From Parvularcula sp039818345 (GTDB taxonomy: Bacteria > Pseudomonadota > Alphaproteobacteria > Caulobacterales > Parvularculaceae), in NCBI GenBank assembly GCA_039818345.1, contig JBCBUC010000004.1, positions 1 through 64,000 on the forward strand: a stretch of 64,000 nt of DNA. The letters run 5' to 3'. The notes below the pieces were generated by a model, which saw only the letters and a list, made by a program, of their open reading frames with translations, was not told where the DNA came from and did no database searches. Shown here piece by piece: positions 1 to 6,678 of this stretch. Numbering within the stretch: the stretch's first letter is position 1; each line of letters opens with the position of its first letter. Position numbers and translations under genes: made by a program.

Positions 1-153
1 AATGATTTCTTGGTCGATCACGAAGATCTTTTAAAGTATTTTGACTATAGTATACAGGATAGCAAAGAATTAATGTATAGTAGTAATTATAGTGTGGCCG
101 ATGTTAGGCATGGTCTCATGAGGCGCATCAGGTGGGAAGGGAAGAAAAGTTAA
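1..153 (+). CDS. C-terminal end of an unidentified gene (partial, enters from the left)
   Basis: Frame 1 is open from the first base to a TAA at 151-153, giving 50 residues that end in RRIRWEGKKS. No start is visible, so this would be the tail of a gene lying to the left. I do not recognise the family. The base composition is strongly AT-rich (TTTTAAAG, TATAGTAT, AATTATAG) and unlike everything downstream. That suggests foreign DNA or a surface-glycan type locus ending here. An open frame of 50 codons in AT-rich DNA is mild evidence for coding and could be chance. Confidence 0.4.
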   Translation, partial: NDFLVDHEDLLKYFDYSIQDSKELMYSSNYSVADVRHGLMRRIRWEGKKS

Positions 154-159
154 GTATTT

Positions 160-1371
160 ATGCTCTTCTATAATTTCAAAATAATTTGTCTTGCCGTAGC
201 GGTTGCTTACTATTCTTCAGCCAGCGCACAAGACTTTGCTGCGCTGGAGGCCCGGCTCGATCGCTATGTCGAGGAAGGAGAGTTGCCTGGCGGGGTCATC
301 CTGGTGCGCCGAGGTGATGAGACGCTGCTGGCCCATGCTTTTGGGTTTCGTGATCGTGAGGCGGATGACGCCATGCAGATCGATGATCAGTTCCGCATTG
401 CTTCTCAAACAAAGCTCATCGTGTCGGTGGGGATCATGATGCTGATCGAGGACGGTGTGCTGACGTTGGATACACCGCTCACGGCCTATTTTCCAGAATG
501 GCAGAATGTGCGGGTGGCCACCCCGTCAGGCACAGAGGAGCTCGCGCGCCCGATTGTGCTGCGCGATCTTCTCTCCCACAGCTCAGGCATTGGGTATGGC
601 TTTACCGAGGCGTGGTTCGGCCGCGGCTTTAACGGCTGGTACTTTGCCGAAAGTGATCGGCCAATCCGTGAAGCGGTGCGGGCCATGGCCGATGTGCCCC
701 TTGCCCATCAGCCAGGCAGTGGTTGGACCTATGGCTATAACACCGATATTCTTGGTGCACTGATTGCTGAGGTTACTGGTAAGCCATTGGGCGTTTTTCT
801 CGATGAACGTCTCTTCGAACCGCTGGGGATGGAGAAGACCCAGTTTTTCCTTGATGCCGATGAGGCTGACAATCTCGCGGTGGTTTACTCCCGCCAAGGT
901 GATGCTCTTCTCCGTGCCCCCGATCCGGGCGGTATGGTGGGGCAGGGCCACTATGTCCAAGGGCCCAAAGTGGTGGAATCGGGCGGTGCTGGGCTCATCT
1001 CCACGGCGGAGGATTACGTCCGTGTCCTTGATATGTTGCGCGCGGGCGGCGCTTTTGGTGGCCAGCAGTTGTTGTCTTCTGAAACCGCGGCGTTGATGAC
1101 CGAGCCGGTCATCACCAGCCCCGCGCCTGATTGGTACCCAGGTGGGACGGAATTTCAGTTCGGCCTCGGTCATGAGGTCAGCAAGGGCCGTCCCAATGGC
1201 CGAGCCGCAGGATCGCTCGGCTGGGGCGGGGCCTATCATTCAGTCTACTGGATAGACCCAGACTATGATCTCAGCGTCGTCTATCTTACGCAAGTTATCC
1301 CTTCTGGCGATCTTGATGACGAAACCGTCATTGAGCAGATGATTTATAATGTGCTGCGCAGCGAAAACTAA
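160..1371 (+). CDS. Exported serine hydrolase, beta-lactamase/esterase (class C-like) family
   Basis: The 403-residue product has a signal peptide ending near the ASAQ at residues 21-24, so it acts in the periplasm or outside the cell. The penicillin-binding/class C beta-lactamase fold is shown by SQTK (S82-K85, the SxxK nucleophile motif), the YGYNTDILG segment with Y191 in the place of the second-motif tyrosine, and a C-terminal GWGGAYHS block that matches the third-motif region of esterase-type members. Such proteins are more often esterases or D-aminopeptidases than antibiotic-resistance enzymes, and the substrate cannot be read from sequence. It stands alone between the AT-rich left edge and the convergent grpE side. 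Confidence 0.85.
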   Translation: MLFYNFKIICLAVAVAYYSSASAQDFAALEARLDRYVEEGELPGGVILVRRGDETLLAHAFGFRDREADDAMQIDDQFRIASQTKLIVSVGIMMLIEDGVLTLDTPLTAYFPEWQNVRVATPSGTEELARPIVLRDLLSHSSGIGYGFTEAWFGRGFNGWYFAESDRPIREAVRAMADVPLAHQPGSGWTYGYNTDILGALIAEVTGKPLGVFLDERLFEPLGMEKTQFFLDADEADNLAVVYSRQGDALLRAPDPGGMVGQGHYVQGPKVVESGGAGLISTAEDYVRVLDMLRAGGAFGGQQLLSSETAALMTEPVITSPAPDWYPGGTEFQFGLGHEVSKGRPNGRAAGSLGWGGAYHSVYWIDPDYDLSVVYLTQVIPSGDLDDETVIEQMIYNVLRSEN

Positions 1372-1592
1372 GCCCTCATGGGCGAGGCATTGCGCGAGCG
1401 AATAACAGCGCACGTAATCGCGCGCCGTTCCACGCCTTCGAGCTCGGGATAAAGCAGCAGCAATTGGATCAGCTGCAGGCTCTCGGTGTCAATGATATAG
1501 TCCTGACCAGGCTATCCTTCTTGCGCCACCCAAAACACAGCCACTGTCTCTTGCGGGTTCATTCCCCTGAAACCGATATTTTCGGTGAACAT
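1368..1592 (-). pseudogene. Possible decayed small gene with an in-frame amber codon
   Basis: Between the serine hydrolase and grpE the minus strand has a protein-like frame. From an ATG at 1592 it runs 26 codons (MFTENIGFRGMNPQET...) to a TAG at 1514-1512. It then stays open in the same frame (PGQDYIIDTESLQLIQLL...YPELEGVERRAI) to a TAG at 1370-1368 that overlaps the stop of the serine hydrolase. Either half could be chance. Together they look more natural than the overlapping plus-strand frame, and may be a remnant of one roughly 75-codon gene. I do not recognise the family. Confidence 0.3.
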
Positions 1593-1653
1593 TTTTTCTT
1601 CGATAAAATTGGTCAGACCTTGGATCAGGTGCACACCAAAACCGTTTGTGTGG

Positions 1654-2298
1654 TTAGCTGTTGTCGGGTGTGCTCGCATTGGCGCCGGTGGAGACGGTCA
1701 CCATGGCCGCGCGGATCACGCGATCACCGATGACAAAGCCCGGGGCGGCGACGTCGACGACATGATCCTTCGGTTCGCCATTGCCAGGAACCTGCGCGAT
1801 GGCTTGGTGCACGTTCGGATCGAACTTCTCGCCATTGGGCTCAATCCGCTGAATGCCGTTCCGTTCAAAGACGGTCATTAGTTCTTTTTCCGTCATCCGC
1901 ATGCCATTGATGAGGCCCTTAAAACCTTCGGCATCCATCTGGGCTGGATCATCCGGCGCGAGCTCGAGGGCGCGGGCAAAATTATCAGCCACGGACAGAA
2001 GGTCTCTTGCGAAACTCGAGATCCCATAGCGGGCCGCTTCTTGCTTTTCCCGATCGGCACGCCTGCGGGTATTCTCAAGCTCTGCTGCGAGACGCAGGCC
2101 GCGGTCCTTTTCGGCTTCGATCTCTTTTTGTAGCTCAGCGATCCGCGCCTCGGCGAGTTCTTTGACTTTGCTGCCATCGAGGGCTGCGTCGGTCAGGTGC
2201 TCGGGGATATCCTGGGCTGGTGCAGCCATTTCTTCGCTTGCAGCCGTCTCTTCAGGCAGGGTTTGGTCGTCGGGGGCGTGACCGTTCGTCTCGCTCAT
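1654..2298 (-). CDS. grpE: Nucleotide exchange factor GrpE
   Basis: GrpE is the cytoplasmic dimer that releases ADP from DnaK in the DnaK-DnaJ-GrpE chaperone cycle. The 214-residue product has an acidic, poorly conserved N-terminus, then a long charged coiled coil (about residues 45-100, with the LAAELENTRRRADRE signature), and a C-terminal beta domain containing RIEPNGEKFDPNVHQA and VIGDRVIRAAMVTV, both typical of the family. I chose the ATG at 2298 because the 12 upstream codons (MRRSPRMRTRDP) are arginine-rich and not GrpE-like. dnaK, dnaJ and hrcA are not in this window. A weak sigma-32-like element lies upstream. Confidence 0.95.
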   Translation of the reverse strand: MSETNGHAPDDQTLPEETAASEEMAAPAQDIPEHLTDAALDGSKVKELAEARIAELQKEIEAEKDRGLRLAAELENTRRRADREKQEAARYGISSFARDLLSVADNFARALELAPDDPAQMDAEGFKGLINGMRMTEKELMTVFERNGIQRIEPNGEKFDPNVHQAIAQVPGNGEPKDHVVDVAAPGFVIGDRVIRAAMVTVSTGANASTPDNS

Positions 2299-2332
2299 GG
2301 GGTCTCTTGTCCTCATCCGGGGTGAGCGGCGC

Positions 2333-2361
2333 ATGTACGGGCGGTGGCGCCAAGGTTCAAG
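2333..2361 (-). promoter_or_regulatory. Candidate heat-shock (sigma-32-type) promoter for grpE
   Basis: Reading leftward, CTTGAA (2361-2356) is followed after about 16 bases by CCCGTACAT. This resembles the alphaproteobacterial RpoH pattern of CTTG, 17-18 bases, then CYTAT, but the -10 part matches poorly. The location, about 35-60 bases before the grpE start, is right, and grpE is a standard heat-shock gene. The call is weak and rests mainly on context. Confidence 0.25.
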
Positions 2362-2376
2362 CGGAGGGTTTTGTCG

Positions 2377-2700
2377 ATGTCACTCAGTGTTGTCATGACC
2401 ACACTTGGAAGCGAGGCGGCGGCGCAAAACCTCGCCCGCTCCTTGGTTGCGGAACGGCTCGCGGCATGTGCGCAGATTGTCGCGTGTGAGAGCCATTATG
2501 TCTTTGAGGGCGCGCAGCACGCCGATCGCGAATGGCGGGTGGAGCTCAAAACCACGGAGGCTGGCTGCGATGCCCTGATGCAGCGTCTCGTTGTCCTCCA
2601 CCCCTATGACGTGCCGGAGGTCATTGCCTTGCCAATCATGGCCGCGTCGACCGATTATGCGGCTTGGGTGTGCAACAATGTCGGCCCATCCAGCGAATAG
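2377..2700 (+). CDS. cutA: CutA-like divalent-cation tolerance protein
   Basis: CutA1 proteins are small ferredoxin-like-fold trimers linked to divalent metal (copper) tolerance, with an unsettled molecular role. The 107-residue product shows the family pattern: N-terminal VVMTTLGSEAAAQNLAR, RLAACAQIV, a WRVELKTT strand, LHPYDVPEVIALPI (the best conserved block) and a final YAAWV. Starting at 2377 (MSLSVV) fits the usual length; an upstream ATG at 2344 would add arginine-rich residues. It is divergent from grpE, with 78 bases between the start codons, and its stop lies 23 bases before the DUF547 gene, so the two are probably cotranscribed. Confidence 0.9.
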   Translation: MSLSVVMTTLGSEAAAQNLARSLVAERLAACAQIVACESHYVFEGAQHADREWRVELKTTEAGCDALMQRLVVLHPYDVPEVIALPIMAASTDYAAWVCNNVGPSSE

Positions 2701-2723
2701 GTTCGCAAAAGGCGGTGTGCGTG

Positions 2724-3533
2724 ATGAGAGTGATGGTTTTGCGGTGGTTGGCTTCGTTTTTCTCCCTTGGGTCATTGGCCTTAGCGCAGGATGATGTGGC
2801 GGTCTTCAACGCCTTCGATGAGGCGTCGATCCTGACCATCAACAATTCCGCGTGGGACGCTTTTCTCGACCGGTACATTGTTGAGGAGGATGGCGCCGCC
2901 CTTGTCGCCTATGCCGATGTGACGGAGGCGGATCATCAAAGCTTGAAAGACTATCTCGGCGCTCTCCAGGCCATCGATCCCACCACGTTGAATAAGGACG
3001 AGGCCTTTGCCTATTGGGTCAATCTCTATAATGCTGGCACTGTGGATGTCATTCTCAACCATTACCCTGTGCGGAGCATCATGCTCCTCTTGTCGGGAGT
3101 GCAGCCAGGCCCTTGGAAGCGATCGATCTTTGTTGTCGCGGGTCAACGCTTGACACTGGACCAGGTGGAGCACGAGATTTTGCGAAAGTTTTGGGACGAG
3201 CCGCGCGCCCATTACGCGCTCAACTGCGCCTCGATCGGTTGCCCAGACCTTGCTGATGATCCCTACACAGGTGAAACGCTGGATGCACGCCTAACGGTCG
3301 CTGCGCGCGGCTATATCAACAGCCCGCGCGGTGTGCGCGTTGAGGATGGCAAGCTCTTCGCCTCCAGCATCTTCAAATGGTTTCGTGAAGACTTCGGCGA
3401 GAACGACAAAGAGGTCATCGCCCATTTTATCCAGTATGCGGACCCTCCATTGGCGGAGGCGCTCAGCCAGTTCAGCCGTATTGATAAAGACGGTTACGAC
3501 TGGCGTCTCAACGAACCCAAGGCGGACGACTAG
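2724..3533 (+). CDS. Exported DUF547-domain protein
   Basis: The product is 269 residues. It begins with a signal peptide (hydrophobic run then LALAQ), so it is probably periplasmic. The DUF547 core is seen in FAYWVNLYNAGTVDVILNHY and ALNCASIGCPDL, with a conserved cysteine pair in the second block. Members of this family are widespread in marine bacteria and plants and have no firmly established activity. The start at 2724 was chosen because it places the hydrophobic segment at the N-terminus. It follows cutA by 23 bases, and its TAG overlaps the stop of the convergent nucleosidase by four bases. Confidence 0.85.
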   Translation: MRVMVLRWLASFFSLGSLALAQDDVAVFNAFDEASILTINNSAWDAFLDRYIVEEDGAALVAYADVTEADHQSLKDYLGALQAIDPTTLNKDEAFAYWVNLYNAGTVDVILNHYPVRSIMLLLSGVQPGPWKRSIFVVAGQRLTLDQVEHEILRKFWDEPRAHYALNCASIGCPDLADDPYTGETLDARLTVAARGYINSPRGVRVEDGKLFASSIFKWFREDFGENDKEVIAHFIQYADPPLAEALSQFSRIDKDGYDWRLNEPKADD

Positions 3534-4363
3534 AGATACTCGAGGAGATGGATGCTGAAGAGGGCAGCCTGCCGAGCGGCGATGGGACCCAGCCTTAGAT
3601 AATCATCATTCGGCGCTTCTTGCGCGATATTGCTCCCGGCACGGACGACAATGAAGGGGACGCCGAGCATTTCGGCCACATGGCCGAGCGGCCCTGATTC
3701 CATTTCCATAATGTCGGTGTTGAAGTCGTCGCGAAGAAGCGCAATGCGCCGTTCGGTGACGCCAAAGAGATCCGACGACGCCACCACCCCGCGCCGGGCA
3801 TTCACCTTATAGGTGGCGCCATTCGCTGTGACCTCAGGTCCCTCATAGGTCGCGATCGCTTGGTCAGCCAAGGTAAGGAGTTCCTCGGGCGGACGAAAAC
3901 CATTCTCCATCTCCGCGCCGTCATTGGGTCCGTTGAAGGGCCGATAGACCATGCCGTCCTGGGTCAGACTGCCATAATCATGCTCATAGGTGACGGTGGC
4001 GACGATCACATCGCCAGTCCGCAGGTCCTGGTTGATCCGTGCACCCGTTCCGCTCATGAGGACGAGACGCGGTTTGAATTCATGGATGAAGAGCGTGCTG
4101 GTCGCGCCGGTGAAGGTTTTACCGATGCCGGTGATCGCCACCACCACGGGCTTATCGTGGATGGTGCCTTGCCAATAGGGCACACCCCAGAGTGATTTCT
4201 TCTCCCGGTCCTCCATCGCCTCGACAAAGGGCGGGATTTCTTGGGGAACGGCGCCCAGAATAAGGATTGTCTCCGTTGGGGTGTAATGGGTCGGTGTCGC
4301 GGGCGCTTGACCGGCATGCGCAACGCCGAACGCCAAAAACAGCACAATCAATCGGTGGAACAT
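3530..4363 (-). CDS. Exported MTA/SAH nucleosidase-like protein (PNP/UDP phosphorylase superfamily)
   Basis: The 277-residue protein carries a signal peptide (hydrophobic run ending VAHAG). The mature part matches the nucleoside phosphorylase/nucleosidase fold: ILGAVPQEI near the N-terminus, GIGKTFTG, MSGTGARINQDLRTGDVI, and near the C-terminus IMEMESGPLGHVAEMLGVPF followed by VRAGSN. The glutamate of MEMES corresponds to the ribose-binding position of 5'-methylthioadenosine nucleosidases. Cytoplasmic Pfs enzymes are about 230 residues and lack a leader, so an exported version would act on nucleosides outside the cytoplasm. That role is inference. The substrate is unknown, and nothing nearby identifies a pathway. 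Confidence 0.8.
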   Translation of the reverse strand: MFHRLIVLFLAFGVAHAGQAPATPTHYTPTETILILGAVPQEIPPFVEAMEDREKKSLWGVPYWQGTIHDKPVVVAITGIGKTFTGATSTLFIHEFKPRLVLMSGTGARINQDLRTGDVIVATVTYEHDYGSLTQDGMVYRPFNGPNDGAEMENGFRPPEELLTLADQAIATYEGPEVTANGATYKVNARRGVVASSDLFGVTERRIALLRDDFNTDIMEMESGPLGHVAEMLGVPFIVVRAGSNIAQEAPNDDYLRLGPIAARQAALFSIHLLEYL

Positions 4364-4552
4364 GTGGAGAGGCCCTCGCTCACGGCTTTGTCAGCCGACA
4401 TGCGAGCCGATGGAGGCGTTCCTGTCCAGTTTTTGTTGCGCCGCATCATGACTGTATCAACTTGTATCATCATGACGAAAAGGCTTGGCGACATTAGAAC
4501 ACCTCTTGAATGATGGCCGTGTCAGCTTAGGTCCGCCTAAGGGAGAAAACCT

Positions 4553-4930
4553 ATGACGATGCTTGTGGTGGCCGGCCTGCTCGTGTTCATGAGCTTTTTT
4601 CATACCTTCATCGGTGAGCGGTATATTCTTGGTCCTCTCAAGCGGACCGATAATCTGCCGGAGATTATGAACAGCCAAAGGCTGTTTTTCGTGACGATCC
4701 AAGCCACCTGGCATTTGGTCAGTGTGCTGTGGTTAGGAATAGCGGCCCAGCTCGTATCTCTTTATTTCTTCCCAGACATGGCAGGGCGGTCATTCTTGAT
4801 CATCTTTGCGGTGCTGTTTTCAGGATTGGCCGTCACGCCGTTTTTGATCAACGCCACGCAGTACAAGACATGGATCGCGTTTGCGTTGATCGGCGGCCTT
4901 TTCACATGGAGCGCACTGACCTGGGGCTAA
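4553..4930 (+). CDS. Small four-helix integral membrane protein of unknown function
   Basis: The product has 125 residues and about four hydrophobic helices (roughly residues 2-20, 50-70, 75-95 and 102-122), with one hydrophilic stretch, GERYILGPLKRTDNLPEI, after the first helix. A Shine-Dalgarno-like GGGAGAA lies just ahead of the ATG. The protein appears complete but I cannot name the family. Its stop (TAA at 4928-4930) overlaps the stop of the convergent ubiH-type gene by four bases. The 190 bases upstream of it hold no clear gene. Confidence 0.7.
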   Translation: MTMLVVAGLLVFMSFFHTFIGERYILGPLKRTDNLPEIMNSQRLFFVTIQATWHLVSVLWLGIAAQLVSLYFFPDMAGRSFLIIFAVLFSGLAVTPFLINATQYKTWIAFALIGGLFTWSALTWG

Positions 4931-6180
4931 ACGCTGGAAAGAGGCTGCATCAAGCTTGGTAACTGCCCAAGATCACTGCCTGAAACTTTCATGAAAAAGC
5001 GCCGGAGGGGGTCAATCCTTTGGACAGCCCCAAGGCCAAGACCCCGCGCATGTTTCAGTGGACCCCAATTGTTCGAAAACAGACGATTAAGCACGTCCGT
5101 TCCGATCGACAGTGCCAAGCCATCAAACCGTCGCCAGCGATCATATTCCGCCAACACCGTGCCGTGCCCGATATCAAGCCCGGCTTGCCGCGCTTCGGTG
5201 AGGACATCGACCAGGGCCGCGATGTCTTTGATCCCCAAATTAAAGCCTTGTCCCGCAATGGGGTGGATGCCGTGCGCAGCATCGCCCGCCAAAACAAACC
5301 GCTCTGCGGTCAGTTTGGGCGCGTAAAGCAGCGACAGGGGGTAGCTCTGCCGCTGGTTGACGATTTCCACCTCTCCCAGATGATCGCCGATCCGTTCCAT
5401 GGCCGCCGCCAAGAACTCTTGATCGGGCAAGGCGAGATAACTGTCGGCGGCGTCAAGACGCTCTGTCCAAACAATCGATGCCTGATTGTTCCGCATAGGA
5501 AGAATAGCGAAGGGACCTTCAGGATAGAAGATCTCATGGGCCACCCCGCCATGGGGCTTTTGATGTGCGATATTAAAGATGATCGCCTTTTGCCGATACG
5601 CCCAGCGCAGCACTTGGAGGTTCATCAGAGAGCGGAGGGGTGAGCCCTTGCCGTCGCAGGCCACAACAAGGCTTGCGTCGACCATTTCGCCATTGGCAAG
5701 CGTGAGGCGCGTGGTCGGTGCCGCCGGCTCCAGTGTCGAGACCGCCGCGCCGAAGGCTTGGCTGATTGAGGAACGCTCGGCACCATTGATGAAGGCTGAA
5801 AAGAGGTCTTTGTTTTCGATAATGGCGCCAAGCGCTGGCGCTTCGGATGCATCGTTGTTGGTACCCAAGAGGGTGGCGGGGAAGTGCAATTGTCCGCCGG
5901 TCAGACCGCCGCGCCGAAAACGCCCCTCAGGCTGACCATTTGAGACGAGAATGTCGGTGATGAATTCTGCCTTCGGACCAAGCTCTTCCCAAAGCCCCAG
6001 GCGCTTGAGGAGTCTGATCCCAGCATAGGCGATCGCGGTGGTGCGGCCGTCATCGGGGAGGGTCGTGGCGGCGGCGCGGTCGATCTGCACGACAGAAAAC
6101 CCGGCATGATCAAGCGCGAGCGCCATCAGTCGCCCTGCCATCCCGGCGCCAACCACAGCAATGTCAAAGCGTTGGGTCAT
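4927..6180 (-). CDS. UbiH/UbiF/COQ6-type FAD-dependent aromatic hydroxylase
   Basis: This 417-residue flavoprotein monooxygenase probably hydroxylates the aromatic ring of a ubiquinone precursor. Evidence is the N-terminal FAD-binding motif GAGMAG (residues 11-16), the central ACDGKGSPLR (DG motif) and the second FAD motif GDAAHGIHPIAGQGFNLGIKD beginning at G299-D300, which is the hallmark of the UbiH/COQ6 group. Length is normal for the group (about 390-420). Which ring position it hydroxylates cannot be decided, because UbiH, UbiF, UbiI and UbiL look alike. It is transcribed away from ftsK and is convergent with the small membrane protein. Confidence 0.9.
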   Translation of the reverse strand: MTQRFDIAVVGAGMAGRLMALALDHAGFSVVQIDRAAATTLPDDGRTTAIAYAGIRLLKRLGLWEELGPKAEFITDILVSNGQPEGRFRRGGLTGGQLHFPATLLGTNNDASEAPALGAIIENKDLFSAFINGAERSSISQAFGAAVSTLEPAAPTTRLTLANGEMVDASLVVACDGKGSPLRSLMNLQVLRWAYRQKAIIFNIAHQKPHGGVAHEIFYPEGPFAILPMRNNQASIVWTERLDAADSYLALPDQEFLAAAMERIGDHLGEVEIVNQRQSYPLSLLYAPKLTAERFVLAGDAAHGIHPIAGQGFNLGIKDIAALVDVLTEARQAGLDIGHGTVLAEYDRWRRFDGLALSIGTDVLNRLFSNNWGPLKHARGLGLGAVQRIDPLRRFFMKVSGSDLGQLPSLMQPLSSV

Positions 6181-6315
6181 AACAGTTGTCTATGCACGCA
6201 GCGCCTCTGACGCAAAGCGACCGGTCGGCGCGGTTCGCCGGTCAGCCTTTTTTGCGCGTGCGATGGGTGTTAACATCCTTTAGGTTGCACGGAAGGCCAT
6301 GCTGGGGAGAGCGGC

Positions 6316-6558
6316 GTGAAACTGACATCGCGATTTTGGGCCGTGCTGGTCGGTACTTTTTTGGTGCTCGTGATTTTTCTGATGATCGTGCGGAACGTTG
6401 AGGACTTTGATCCCATGGTGGCCGCTGTGATCTGGACCATTGGCGGTCTTATTTTGGCAGTGACCCTAATGCGGGCAGCGATCACCCGCCGCAAGAAACC
6501 TCACCATCATGACCATGATCACGATGATTGCGATCATCGAGAACTCGACATGGACTAA
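6316..6558 (+). CDS. Small two-helix membrane protein with His/Asp-rich tail
   Basis: The 80-residue product has two predicted transmembrane helices (about residues 7-27 and 36-56), then a basic RRKK and a tail PHHHDHDHDDCDH that could bind metal ions such as zinc, nickel or copper. The start is a GTG with GGGGAGAG six bases upstream. No family is recognised. It precedes ftsK by 120 bases, and the CtrA-type site lies between the two, so they are probably transcribed separately. Metal binding is inferred from composition only. Confidence 0.6.
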   Translation: MKLTSRFWAVLVGTFLVLVIFLMIVRNVEDFDPMVAAVIWTIGGLILAVTLMRAAITRRKKPHHHDHDHDDCDHRELDMD

Positions 6559-6606
6559 CCCGCCCGTGGCCCTTGGGGCGTGGGTGAAAGCTGCTCTTTA
6601 TAAGCC

Positions 6607-6621
6607 TTAATAGGGTCTTAA
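6607..6621 (+). promoter_or_regulatory. CtrA-type binding site upstream of ftsK
   Basis: TTAA-TAGGGTC-TTAA followed by C is a perfect match to the TTAA-N7-TTAA consensus of the alphaproteobacterial cell-cycle regulator CtrA. It ends 57 bases before the ftsK start, a normal promoter distance. A half-conserved copy (TTAA, seven bases, TAGG) occurs at 6270-6284, ahead of the small membrane protein. I noticed no other perfect copy in the intergenic regions. Confidence 0.6.
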
Positions 6622-6678
6622 CCCGGGCTTGCTTCGACGGGCAGGAGAGTCCCTTCCCGCCGGAGAACCGTTGTCCCT

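Noticed and set aside
583..1239. 218-codon minus-strand open frame inside the serine hydrolase gene
   Set aside because: It is antisense to a gene with a clear signal peptide and catalytic motifs; its translation is rich in Arg, His and Pro with no motif.
160..1371. Reading the serine hydrolase as an antibiotic-resistance beta-lactamase
   Set aside because: The motifs fit the broad esterase/peptidase part of the family, and there is no linked regulator. A resistance call is not supported.
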